Below, in pieces: positions 49,233 to 61,150 of a stretch of 64,000 nt of DNA (the stretch's first letter is position 1; every line of letters starts with the position of its first letter). The notes beneath the pieces were generated by a model, which did no database searches, was not told where the DNA came from, and was given only the letters and a program-made list of their open reading frames with translations. The stretch spans positions 2,126,735 through 2,190,734 of the forward strand of contig JADCRB010000010.1 of NCBI GenBank assembly GCA_021464245.1, written 5' to 3'. The DNA comes from Carallia brachiata. Its lineage: Eukaryota; Streptophyta; Magnoliopsida; Malpighiales; Rhizophoraceae. Both the position numbers and the translations under genes were made by a program.

Positions 49233-49326
49233 TAATTTGAGTCTCATTTCTCCATTGAACTCGAGCCCCTCTATCCTATACAGTAACAAATAACAGCCAA
49301 TAAAAAGGTTATTTCTCATTGAATTC
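46170..49326 (+). other. Upstream region of LIP2p, possible leader exons
   Basis: No protein-coding gene is supported. GC-richer islands at about 46235-46363 (ending CAATCAACG before GTGAGT) and about 48387-48457 (after TTACAG, ending GATCTGAG before GTATGA) look like non-coding leader exons, possibly of LIP2p, with T-rich introns between. The distance of about 3 kb makes that uncertain. A CT run lies near 48468-48480 and a (TTA)n microsatellite at 49199-49232. Confidence 0.3.
49199..49232. repeat. (TTA)n microsatellite upstream of LIP2p
   Basis: About 11 perfect TTA units, about 95 bp before the proposed start codon. Confidence 0.95.
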
Positions 49327-51525
49327 ATGATTGTGGCCACACCCACCTCAAGTTTTTACTCAGTCCCGAGGTGCCCAACTCGACCACAAGCCGCTGAGCA
49401 CTGTCGATTAAACCCTGCTTTAAATCTGACAGCCTCCGTGCTTCCGTCCATAACTCAAGAAGATAGAAGAGTGTAAGTTTAGCTTTACCATCTCATTGTT
49501 TTTTTTCTAAATACACAAAAGACTGACAGGTTAAATCTGAATTTGGGCAGGTGTGAGTGCTTTAATTTGTGCAATGAGCTAGTTTCATATGCAGATGCGT
49601 GGAATTGGCAGAAGAGCATTGTTAGACAGAAAAAGGAGTCGATTAAAGGAATGAAGATTGCCCAGATACACTGATTGTTTTACAACATCAGCCTGTGTAC
49701 ACTATGGGTGCGGCTAGTTCTCTTGAGTTCTTGAATTTTGATATCAAGGATGCTCCTTTTGAGGTTTATAGAACCGAGCGAGGAGGAGAGGTTACCTATC
49801 ATGGACCTGGACAGGTATTTTATTCTTTGTTCCCCAGCAATATATTTGGAGCATTGTTAAGTTGCCTAGCAATGGATATTATTGTGTACATTTGCTGTCA
49901 ATGTGCATGTCATTGTAAAAGTTCATGACTTTAATCAAGGATTTTCATGCACACCCTGTTTATAGACTTGAAAAATTCAAAATTGGACATTGATGGGTTT
50001 TACATTTTAATGTGCCTCATTGTTAACAAGCTGTGAATATGAGCAAACAAGTAATGTGGAAAATCTTTTTTAGTTCTCTAGTTTTGAATTTTAAATGTAG
50101 AAGTGGAGAAGCACATGATTGTTTTGGGGTGTGTGCGGCTGCAACTATGGTCAGCTGTTAGTTTCACTTATGCCTGTCATACTGGATTGTTGTGGGAATT
50201 AGAAATATCTTGCCTTCAAAATCGTCCTATAGGGCTATATTTGAGTAGTTTTGTCTAAGTAATAATGCATGTTGCACTGTAGCTTGTTATCTACCCAATT
50301 ATCAATCTACGAAATCACAAGATGGATCTTCATTGGTACCTCAGAGCACTTGAGGAGGTCATCATTCGTGCTCTTTCCTCAACATTCTCAATCAAAGCTT
50401 CTCGAGTCGAGGGTTTAACTGGAGTTTGGGTTGGTAAGCTTCCGATTCCGACATTTTTCATTTTATTAGTTTGCACATGTGCGTGTGTTAATTTTCACTC
50501 CTGCAACTTGGTGAACATGAGCTTGAACAATCCATCTCTCATATGATACTATTTCGATTAAAGATCTTTCCGCATGTGAGACCAACAGTGAACACATTTT
50601 TTTGGTTGTGTCATTTTCCTTGCCACAGAACAATCAAAGTAGATTTAAATGTTGTGATGACTACTGGGACTTGTGTTCCCCCTCTCTGTAATATGTGAAA
50701 TCAAGACAAACTTTTCAAATGGCAACTCGGAAATTTGTCCCATAAGAGCAAGCCAATGCATAGCCAAGACGTCTTAACCATTAGCTATATTTCACAAAGT
50801 TCTTAGGCTAGGAAAGCTGAGCGTGTATTGTATGAGACATGCTTAATGGTGATTGTTGGCATTTTGATGATAACAGATTATAAATCATTATCCAGGGATT
50901 TTTTTTAAACTATGAGGATTTATTCTAGTACTTTATTTTGCCAAATATTTGCCAGAAGTACAGTTCAACTATGGGCCGTTGCAGTTGATATTAAAATATT
51001 ATACCTTCTTTATTTGTTTGGTTGATGCTTTGATATGTGCCTCATATAAGGAATTCGCATGAGATATAAATGAAAATCTTTAATAAAGGGACAAAGAGGA
51101 TAAGGTAAGCATAAGTTTCTATCCTGGCTGATGATTTGTTTTGAAATTTTGCCTCAGGAAACCTGAAACTGGCTGCAATTGGGATAAAAGTATCACAATG
51201 GATAGCATACCATGGTTTAGCGTTGAATGTCACCACAGATTTGTCACCATTTGATCGCATAATACCATGTGGGATCAGAAACCGAAAGGTTGGAAGCATC
51301 AAGGGGTTGCTAGGAGTCCAGCCGTCCAGCGGTTGTGAAAATGCAAATAAATCTCAAAATGATGATATCCGGTTGATGGAGTTGACTTACCATTCTTTGA
51401 TCAAGGAGTTCTCCGAAATTTTTCAGCTCAAGATCCTTCCCAAAAATTGTGTAGATTTTGGAGTTTTACAGGAAGATTTTACAAAACTGGTTTCAACTAA
51501 TTATGATCTTATCTCGAATATTTGA
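49327..51525 (+). CDS. LIP2P: Octanoyltransferase LIP2p (LipB family), plastid type, one frameshift
   Basis: LipB-type enzyme that moves octanoyl groups from acyl carrier protein to lipoyl domains, the first step of protein lipoylation; the plastid form serves plastid pyruvate dehydrogenase. Exons: 49327-49472, 49551-49814, 50283-50433 and 51158-51525. The first exon encodes a Ser/Thr/Pro-rich transit-peptide-like start, ending in R-R-V-C-E-C across the first junction. Family motifs in order: [54 protein letters not shown] (with the catalytic Lys) and the IIPCGI catalytic Cys, then GSIKGLLG. Exon 2 lacks one base near 49650: upstream the frame reads [10 protein letters not shown], while the conserved [20 protein letters not shown] lies in the next frame. 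With that base the total would be 930 nt, 309 residues, so everything else is intact. It converges with the minus-strand gene at 53467-55269. Confidence 0.9.
49648..49650 (+). other. Single-base deletion site in LIP2p exon 2
   Basis: ATTAAAGGAATGAAGATTGC should read I-K-(one residue)-N-E-D-C in this family; one base is missing in or next to the AAAGG run. Without it translation stops at the TGA shortly after GCCCAGATACAC. Confidence 0.8.
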
Positions 51526-53466
51526 GAAAAAAATGTACTTTCAAATATTCTCGATGATTTCAAGTTGTTCACAATGTGAAGAATTCTGGACAAGTTCTTA
51601 GCAGAACGTTCAACAGGCAGCATTTTCACTCATCAAATCTCTTTTTTTTTTTTATCTTTTTTGTTTTCATAAAATAGACAATTTGATTGTTGATAAAACT
51701 GAGTTGTTCAGTTCTTCAAAAAATCCCAATGACCGTGGTCGTGGGAATTCATCATCCGTCAAGCATTAGAGGCTCACCAAACTTCCGAAAAATTTATATT
51801 TTATACTGCTGATTTAGGTCGTATTTAAATTTTGCACTAACCATTTTTCAAAGTTACAAAAAAATAGTCAAATTTGAATGCACTAACAGCTAACAAATCT
51901 ATAAAAAAGACGTTCAGGCTAGTTTAAATATATTACAAAAGTTCCAGGGATAAAGCACAAAGTCTTCAAAATGCTGTTAATTGACATCTGAAACAAAAAA
52001 AAAAATAAAATAAAGTCGTTGGAGAGCCTTCCTTAATCAACTGGATTTGGGCCAAGTTAGATGGGAGGATTTTCAAGGCAAGAGGATTTTCAGATTAGAG
52101 TGAGACGGACAGAAGAGGACGGCAAAAATATGTGTGAAATGAAATTAAATTTTTCATTGAATTATATAAAAAGGATAATTTTGTCATTTCATATTTCAGT
52201 CTAATTTGACTATTCGATGTTAGTTAAACAGTGCATTTTTGTAATTTTATTTTGTTTTTTTAATCACAAAAAAATGTATCGTTGGTATATAAATTATCGT
52301 ATTTGTAGACCGAGATTAAGGTCACCTATTACTATTCTCATTCAATTTCTCACTAAAAAACATGCATTGCCGTTTTTAGTTATTACATATGCAGACCAGG
52401 CCGAAAATCATCTTGCTATCCTTATTTAAATTTTTTTTATAAGAAGAGACTCATCACTTGAATACTGTTGGACCCGAATAAAATTCTTCCAAGCTAACTA
52501 CAGTATTAACAAGTTTAAAACTTACACCGCGTGCGCACAGATCAACTAACAGTCAAAGGAAGGACATTGTCTTTATTACAGAACGAGAGTTAAACTCGGT
52601 CGAACGCAGAGAACACAAATCAAACGTGGGCCATCGCATTTTTGTAATTTTCGAAATAGTAATACAAAATTTAAATACCATCTAAATTCACATAATAAAA
52701 TATAAATTATATTATCTCAACACATGACGCAAAACTCAAAGAGAACGGTTTTAGAGCCCATTTTCTAGTCTGAAAAACTGTTTTGGAAGTAATAACTCTA
52801 CAATTTTTAGTAACATACATAATTTAATTAACAAAAAATAAAGTGATAAAATTTTATTACTTTAAATTGATGGTTTATTACAATCGGGACACTTGATCGG
52901 ACAACAAACCATCGGGCTGCAAATCTTATCCGAATCTCAAAAATGTCAAATGACATGGCCGACGTTCAAGAAGCAGAGTTAATGTACTGGACAGCAGAAC
53001 AGATCACGACTAGGGCCAGTAATCATCTTCAGAATTCAATTAATTTTTGGCTTCGGATTGCTGACACAAGAATTCTACTCTCCCTACTCTTGACTATGTT
53101 TTAGTAGGCAGAGTTCTAAGCTCAGACTGATATCATTGCTTCCGGCATCAGGTGCCACTAACAGAGTCACGAGCTACTTATAAGCATGCGTAAGTAGTAG
53201 AGAATGTGAAACCCAACACAACCATGTTGATATAGGGGTGTCTCCCTATAAGCAGTGGGATGTTATTTTTGCTCTAAACTGCCACAAGCACCCCAGAAGA
53301 AGGTCCAAATGAAAATTGGTCTCATGGTTGACCCAAGAGACACTTGGGTCCAAAGTGGCTTCCTCTCAAAGTGATTCTCTCGTTAACATTCTACCTGACT
53401 TGCTGTGCAAGCAGTGAATGAACATAAAAAATATGAGAACACAACCAATAAAATTCATCCTATATG
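51526..53466. other. Spacer between converging genes
   Basis: The first 100-200 bases are probably the LIP2p 3' UTR, and about 53100-53466 is probably the 3' UTR of the minus-strand gene. The middle is AT-rich, with no gene or repeat I can define. Confidence 0.4.
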
Positions 53467-55269
53467 TCAATAATTCTCCACTATTGGTCTAGATGGGAAG
53501 AGCCTCAAAAGAAATGTCAACAATGACCATAGGCAGATGACACCCAGGACTTGGAAGGTAACTATCATGGCAACCAAGGCATTGTATCTTTCCAACAACT
53601 GTGCAGATTTAGGAAGCCCGCTCATGCTGAACATCATCTTCTCAATAAAATGAGTAGCTTTTGTCAATTGATATATATCGTATATACCTGCGAAATCAAC
53701 AAACCATTTAGTTTTGATCTTCGAATGATAGATTGTGATGAATTTGCCATAAAATAGGATTGCTACAGCTTGTGTACCTCAAAAACTATAGGGCTAGAGG
53801 CCAACTAGATGATCCATGCTTCTCTAAACAAGTCTTAAATGCATGTTGAGAAATGCAGCCTACTAAGAATGGAACTACAACAACCAAAGCTGGCAGACCA
53901 AGCACAGGCCAGGTGACATATCTGCAACGAGAAATGGTGCAACAGTCTTAAAGCCCATGGCAAAGAAGGCCGATGTCAAGTATCCTCTCAGGCCTGTAAT
54001 GAGACACCACCTCTTTGGGCTGAATTGCAGATATGGCCTCTGTATTCTGTCAGTTACAAGCAAGAATATTGCAAGACCAAGATAGAACCTGGCCTCAGAA
54101 GATAGATGAAAAAATCTCTGCAAAATTTTTTGGCATAAATGAGCTTACTTGATTCCTTTCCCAAATAAAACAGCACAGCCACATATGTCGATTGCAGTAA
54201 ATCAAATCCTACAAATTTCAAGCTTTGAAACAAGCTATTAACAGGAACAGAGCAGTTTTGAGAATAACCATCTGGGTTTACTTTGAAAACCATTAATAAA
54301 AGGGACTTTCTCATGCAACATGTGCCAATAACAGCTCTAACTTGATGTTGAAACCATGGAGTCGATTGCTGGAGCCATAAAATCATTTGGAAAGCCATAT
54401 AGTAGCACAAATGAAAGTAACATCAACGTTGCATGGCCAACCACTAAGGCTGAATGAAATAGGTTTTTGGGTCCTTCAAGTTCTTCTTATAAATTTTGTG
54501 CAGCCCAGTTCAGCAGGGCATCTTTTCCAACCAACGTCTTAAAAATAACATACCAGTGATAAGTTATAAAATTTGGGGACCAACCATTCAAGCTCTCCAT
54601 CAATGTTCACCTCATTTGATTGGCAAGTCAAAATTGAGAAAAACAGATCTAGTAAACTGCGAAAATGCAATGCAGCAAAATCTGTTTGGATTTAGCTAGT
54701 AGCAGGCAATCAAATAGGTAGCAAAAAATTCATGAAGCAAGCAAGCAAGCACATTAAACAATTGCTCATTTGGCATGCTTCATACACAAATATCCGAAAA
54801 CAAAAGTATCCTAAGTTCAATTGATACCTGTGGAACAGGGTCCTGGAAGAAAGCTTCAATGGTAGAGCCAAGAAAACTGGGGAACAATCAGTGAAGATAT
54901 TAACACAGCAGGTCCCAAAACCCAAAGAAATGAGCCTTGCCTTCCTAAAGGGCGCAGACCAATTCCCTTCCTCCACCGACTGGAGTCAACCCATAAAACG
55001 AAACACAGCCGATTTGCCTCTAAATGGCTCCACCCCATCAAAACCGCTCGAAATTGCAGGCACACTAGACTCTTCCCTTTCCAGCAGCCTCAAGTTTGTG
55101 TCCACTGCGCCAAAGTTAGCGGTAGAAGCGCTGATTAGAAATTCTCTTTTCACCATTGACAAAGAAAAGAATATTTGGGGCAATCCCGAGCTGAAATCTT
55201 GGGCCTCTCAACTCAATTTGGCGCCTAGAATCCTAAAATTTTGTCAAAAACTGGAGGAACCAAAATCAT
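53467..55269 (-). pseudogene. Plant transmembrane protein gene with several frameshifts
   Basis: Three exons on the minus strand: about 54828-55269, 53778-54117 and 53467-53687, with normal GT-AG borders. The protein is readable only by changing frame. Exon 1 has MVKREFLISASTANFGAVD and GRQGSFLWVLGPAVLISSL. Exon 2 has ARFYLGLAIFLLVTDRIQRP and TGLRGYLTSAFFAMGFKTV, then YVTWPVLGLPALVVVVPFLV. Exon 3 has LLERYNALVAMIVTFQVLGV, then WSLLTFLLRLFPSRP. It resembles a conserved multi-helix, probably plastid-targeted plant protein of unknown function. Exon 2 is 340 nt and needs two more bases (after VAPFLVA and before PIVFE) to keep frame; exon 1 needs at least three corrections and exon 3 one. Introns are retained, so this is not a processed copy. 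Either a decaying gene or a stretch of poor consensus. Confidence 0.65.
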
Positions 55270-57284
55270 AGAGATGAGTTAATTAAAATTTATTCAAAAA
55301 AATTATGCAAAAAAAAAAAAGGCAGAGAGATCAAGTCCATTCAAGGGTTTTGAAGAAATGCGATTACAATTTGATGGTGCAAGAGAAGACGATGAGCCGA
55401 TAATCAAAGTTTAGGAGCAGCAATCCCAACACAAACTGACTGCAATTCCATTTTTTGGTGGCAAAAATTTCGCAAGGGTTTTAGTAGACCGTCGCCAACA
55501 GTCAGTCGAGGTTTAAGTAACTTCTAAATGGGCTTAAACCCTAAATCCCAATTGCCAAAGCAGAAATAAGTAGAAATCACACGTTTGCCAAAGCAGAAAT
55601 AAGTAGAAATCACACGTTTGCGAGCTAAGTTCTAAGTTCGAGTTCCATCTGCATTTTCTCTTGAGTAATAGTTACGTAGTCTTTAAGGTGACTAAATATT
55701 ATAATATAGTAACGAGTTTCAAATTTAATAATTTTTATAATTTTTTATAATAAAAATATGTTCGACTATGTTAATACTTAAATTACAAGTCTATCCTTTT
55801 AAAAATAGTTAAATGAAACGTAACAAACGAAAACTATTCAAATCTCAGCTTATAAATTCAACGAACAAAATATCTACAATGGAATTTTTTCTATTATAAA
55901 AACGAAAGTGGAAATTGAGCATAGGGGTGGCAAAAGGCAACTAGATCCACGGAGTTGATCAGAACCTGTTGGAACCGGATGCTCGAAAATTACTAAAATT
56001 GGAAGCTCACTTGAAAATTCAACCCGTTATGTAGATAACTCGATGACCTCAGAGGCTCACAGTTTTTTTGTAAGAAGATACAAAAATTAAAATAATAAAC
56101 AAATTTTAGGATTTGAACTATACATTTAATGTAAATATTGTAGTTTCTATTATTTCACTATAACATTTAGGAACATTGTTTAGAAAAATAAAACTAATAT
56201 TACTTAATCTTTGAATTTTTTTGCTTGCAGCTTTGTATTAAAAGTTAACAGTTACCAACACGGTTCTAGACAAGCAAACGTAACAACTCCCAACAGCTCA
56301 ACAAACAAAGTTAGCGCAAATAACTTGCAGTGTATAAAAAGATATTTGTAATATTCTTCAATTATATTCAAATCAATAAATATACTTATTTATAAATAAA
56401 ATATATTATATTGATATTTATGTAAAAAAAATTTAAAAAAATTTAAAAGAAAAAATAATTATTTTAGCTCATATCATATGAAACTCACATTTTAAATTTT
56501 AGAAAAAATATTTAATTTTAAATTTTAGTTTTATTATTTTAATTTTGTTATTTCATATTATATCCATATACTTACATTTTATTAATAAAAAATTACATTT
56601 TGTTCTTTTAGTATGATCGTTTTGTATGGTAATTTTATACGGTGCAGAAACCAAATTCTAATCCATAATGGCACTTTCGGTGTTTTATTGTTTTCTTTTT
56701 TCCATTTATTTTATTTTATTTAAGTTTTTGGGTTGTCATGTTAAGTACTCAATAAATTTTGGTTCAAAAAAATATAAGTACTGAATAAATTTTAATTTTA
56801 TGTCAATTAAATTTAATAATTTCTTCCTGGGGCTGGTCCAAGTAGATTAACCTGTTTTTGCATCAACGATTATCATCCATCCCAAAAGCTTTCAAATGGA
56901 TTTGGACCCTTAATAACAAGAAATGGAGTTGGTGTGACGGCATAATTTGAACATCTGTTTCCGGTGTCTGCCAAAAGGAGTACTAATTGGGACGGGTAGT
57001 CCTGACCTATGCAATGCAAAGTACTTTGTGAGGCCAATCTTACAAAAGTTTGGTGAATTATTCATAATAAAATACTGATGACACCAATACATTTTTAAAT
57101 TTAATATCTCATTAATATTTTAAATATAATAAATTGATAATTTTAAAATTAAAATTTATTTTTTTAATTATAATTATAAAAACTACCGCGCCTTATTTCC
57201 TTCAAAACACAAACATTTTCTTTACCTCTTATAGGACAACCAAAAAAATGCACAGGAAATTGATTTCCTGGCCCTGCTATGACT
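55270..57284. other. Intergenic, AT-rich
   Basis: The first few hundred bases are the likely promoter of the minus-strand gene at 53467-55269, and they contain a perfect 33-bp tandem duplication. From about 55630 on the sequence is AT-rich without features. The last 200 bases or so are probably the 3' UTR of the ACC synthase gene. Confidence 0.4.
55552..55617. repeat. Perfect 33-bp tandem duplication
   Basis: TTGCCAAAGCAGAAATAAGT plus 13 further bases occur twice in a row (55552-55584 and 55585-55617) without a mismatch, so the duplication is recent. Confidence 0.98.
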
Positions 57285-59576
57285 TTATTGAGCAACGGTC
57301 TGGCTCCCGATCATCAAGCGATGGAAAACTTGGACTCCCATTGGTGAAAAAAGATCTTGATCAAAGATATTTTCTTGGTGTATGATCCTTGAGCTATTAT
57401 TCCAATACGATGAGAAGGCGGTTGTGGTGTCTACAAAGTCCTTGATGCGCTTCACCGCGACGTTCAGTTCTTCTTCAGACAGATTAGCAAAACAAATTCT
57501 GAACCAGCCTGGCTCAGAGCAATGGCAGGAAGACCCTGGAGAGATGTTTAACCCAACTTCATCCAAAAACTTCTTCCACAGCTCTTTCTCGGCTTCAAAC
57601 GTGGGGGTGCCCAGAAGATGCCTCATGTCCACCCAGCAAAACAAGCCGGCATTGCTGCCTGTCAGGCAGCTGATTCCGGCACTTTGCAGGCCAGAAACCA
57701 GCATTTCTTTCCTCTTTCTTAGTCTCTCTCGGTTTTCCTTAGCGTATTCGCTAGTGAATTTCTTGTCACTGAGCAAGTTTGATAGCAGGTATTGGGATTG
57801 GGACGAAACAAGGCCAAAGCTTGACATTTTGGTGGCAGCAGCAATCACTGTTCTATTGTTGGAGTAAATCATGCCTACCCGAAAACCCGGTAGGCCAAGG
57901 TCCTTGGACAGGCTGCAAACAATGTGAACCCGACTCCATATCGCGGCTTTTTCCAGGTTACGCTCTGTTAGGACTTGCGCGATGCTTGTAAAGTCAGGAT
58001 AATCAAAGACCGTGCCTGAATAGATTTCGTCGCTTACAATGTGAATCTTTTTGGCAATGGCAAAGCTAATTAGATGGTTAAGCTCGTCAGGAGTCATGGT
58101 GGTGCCTAAAGGATTTGAAGGATTTGTGAACAACACACCCTTAACTCTAAAGCCGAGGCCCAAGGCTTGTTGATAGGATTTTTCCAATGCAGGCATGGTG
58201 ATTCTGAAGCCATTAGAACTTGCACAATGTATGGGAACAACTTCGACCTCGGTTCGCCATTTAAGATCCCTATCAAACCTGCCATGCCATGCACAAAATA
58301 CTTAATTAAAAACAAAGTTTCAAATCTATTTTCTTTTTAAAGGGTGTCCACTGTAAATATAATTGATAATTACTGCCACTTACCCTGGATAGTATGGTGT
58401 AGGAAGGAGGAAAGCATCCCCCTTCTCAGCAAGGCAGAACATGAGGGTCTCATTAGCTGAAGTTGCACCAGCAGTTAGCACAAGCTTGTTTGGATCAAAT
58501 TTTACTTTGTTTCCTCTCACTTCAGCCATGAAGTTTACCAGTGCCTGAATACATATATAATAGGAAAATTGTTGCTAATTATAAGCATGACTGTTTTTTG
58601 GTCAAAAAGTATTTAAAAAAAAAAAAAGAAACATGGAATGACATAAAATTATACATTCTTGAAAGCAGGTAATCCATGATAGTCTTGGAAGAGAGCCAGT
58701 TCACGGAAGACAGATTCACCATTTTTCCTAAAATTCAGGGCATCATAGTTGCTCTCCAGCCACGCTTCAAGAAGGTCACAAGAAAGCTGCAAATAATACC
58801 ATCACAAAGCATTGGTTACCAAGCTCTTGGAAAAAATAAGAGGGAATATTCTATTTGAGTCTACATGATGATAACATGACAGGAAAAACTGGACGCACAA
58901 GCCTTCTCGCCTTCTATCTAGGACACAATGAATGATGTGGTTGACATTTGGATTTTTATCGAGCTGCTTTCACTAAAAAGTTGCAATAAAAAGTTGCAAA
59001 TGGTACTTTATATTGACTACTCACTTTTTTTTTTTTTTTCAAATATAACAAATATTAGACATTGAATTTATGTCTCACATAACCAGAACTTTTAAATTTA
59101 TGTTTTACTGGAATATATCTTATTATAAATTTTATTTTAATCAAATCCTATCTTTTTTTTTATTTTCTTATTTAGTATTAAATTAGCTTAACTCATCTTC
59201 CTGCAATATCAAACAACAATTTTTCATTTTAAAGACAGTAGTTTTAATTGGAAGATCTAAAATTTGAATTTTAGATTCTTCTCTCACATTCCTTATCCCT
59301 TGACTGTTAAGCTACCAAATCTAAAACAATCGAAAAAAAATATTTTTCATGCAAACAGATTTATTCTTGCTTTGTGTGGGGGAAAGGGGGGGGGGGGGGT
59401 TGGGGAGACGGGATGCAGCTTTATACGTAGATCACCTGATTTTCAGCAAGCCCCATCTGGATAATCCCAGTTGGATTCTTAACTTGATGATATGGATTTT
59501 TCTCGTACTTTTGCCATCCTAGGAAGTAGGAAGAGTCTTGTTCATGAAAATCACAGCTAGCCTTCCTAGACAACAT
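57285..59576 (-). CDS. ACS: 1-aminocyclopropane-1-carboxylate synthase (ACC synthase)
   Basis: Cytosolic PLP enzyme that converts S-adenosylmethionine to ACC, the committed step of ethylene synthesis. Four exons on the minus strand: 59436-59576, 58655-58786, 58384-58544 and 57285-58278. They total 1428 nt, 475 residues, with three introns as in most ACS genes. Motifs: [78 protein letters not shown] (Tyr 231) and [14 protein letters not shown], whose Lys 270 binds PLP. They continue with [14 protein letters not shown] and [11 protein letters not shown] (Arg 405, carboxylate binding). All catalytic residues are present and no frame is broken. The body is closest to the type 2 group (ACS4/5/8/9-like). 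The C-terminal tail (about residues 431-475) is unusual: the type 2 WVFRLSF motif is replaced by [12 protein letters not shown] and no clear MAPK serine-proline cluster is present. Confidence 0.95.
59386..59399. repeat. Homopolymer of 14 G in the first ACS intron
   Basis: A pure G run on the + strand, preceded by a shorter one. Its length in the sequence is unreliable for technical reasons. Confidence 0.9.
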
Positions 59577-59728
59577 TATTTCTACCCACTCTCCGCAGCT
59601 ATATATAAAATATCTACCCAAATCAAAGATTTTTCAATCAACGAATAAATATATATCTCAAAAGCTCAAAGATTAGAGAGGGGGGAAACATAGCTATGTT
59701 TGTATATGAAGGAGGGCCTGTAAGGAAT

Positions 59729-59745
59729 GCTTATAGACTTATAAA
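59729..59745 (-). promoter_or_regulatory. TATA-like elements of the ACC synthase gene
   Basis: On the minus strand CCTTTATAAG and GTCTATAAGC lie side by side about 155-170 bp upstream of the start codon. A start site near 59700 would give a leader of about 125 bases. Confidence 0.45.
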
Positions 59746-61150
59746 GGAGCTAGCTAGCGTGGAAGACACTGACCCGACAGCACGTACGCGATGAATTGAT
59801 GGTGCTGATTCTTTGACCCCAGAGAGAGTGTTGTTGTTGGAGCTAAGCTCGCAGGCTTCAAATTCTTGCCCTTATTCTACATTTAATTTCTTGTTTTATT
59901 ACTGATATTAATTATTAATCCTTTGTTAAGATTTTAAACAGGGACTCTACCATATGGATAGTGAAGCAAGACTGACGTAGTTCCACGAAACAAATAACAG
60001 ATCAATCATCTTATTACAACTTACAAAAAAATATGAAAAAATGCACACGGTATTACGGTAAGGGAAATATTAGATAAGATCAATGAGTACGATCAAATGA
60101 TATACATTGATTGAATAATTAAATTTAGCAAACTAAAAAATAGATGTGGGTAAATGAATTGTATACCTATTTTAATGTCAACTAAGAGATGCCACCTAAT
60201 GGTATTCATATGGTAATGAACTGCGAGCACGACCCGTCAGCAGAATATGTGTTAAAAAGAAAAAGAGCCTAGCACGTCAAAACGGTTGGTTTAGAGCTTA
60301 GTTGGTTAAAGGAGACCTACACATAATTTTAATCTACAGACGAAAATTTATTCAAAGAAAAAAAGTGAAAACTTCAGTTAACCGAAAAAATCGAATTGAA
60401 CTAAATCAAATTTTTAATTAACTAAAACAATTTTATAATTAGTTAATCGAATCGAACAAAAATTACAAATTTCAATTCAGTTTTAATTTCTAACATTCAA
60501 AAGCTGTAGTTAACTGAAACTGTACCTATATATATATAGACACACACACACACTAATAAAAGGAAAAAAATATTACTAATACAACAATTATTAACAAATA
60601 AATATTAATAATATATTGTTATGCGTCAAATAATTACTTATTCATTTTTTTATATAATGATAGTTATAATTTTTTAAATATATATATATATATATATATC
60701 AAAAAAATTTTACATTTAGATTATAATTTAAAAATTTTTATTATTAAATTTAGTTAATGAACAGTTAACTAAAATCGAACTGAAATTTCCGTTAACTGAA
60801 TTTTCAGTTCGGGAATAATTTTCAATTTATATAATCGACAATTTCAATTCAGAAGCAATTATGATAGTTTAGTCCAGTTAACCGAACCGTAAACACTCTT
60901 ACTTTCAATGCAAAAAAACGATCTTTCCAAGCATGTTGAAGTGGTCACTTTTTTTGTTTTTACTTTTCTTATGACTTGATTTTTGATATAATTATTAAAA
61001 TAATAGAGTATTCTGATTCCCGAAAAGTTAAGTTCTAAAGATTTTGAAATGGCTATTAGTGACAGAGTTGTTGCCTAAACTCTTTCATTTTCTTGGTGCC
61101 ATTAGGTGGGCATGCCATAGTTTCCTTTCTTTTTTTTTTTTTAAAAAAAA
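59746..61150. other. ACS upstream region and AT-rich spacer
   Basis: The likely ACS promoter is followed by AT-rich DNA. About 60370-60895 carries repeated GTTAACCGAA/TTCGGTTAAC-type motifs at both sides of an AT-rich core with a (TA)n run near 60681-60700. It is probably another diverged non-autonomous element, though borders and target duplication are not visible. No gene. Confidence 0.4.

Noticed and set aside
54891..55271. 126-codon + strand open frame as a separate gene
   Set aside because: It is the antisense shadow of exon 1 of the minus-strand transmembrane-protein gene.
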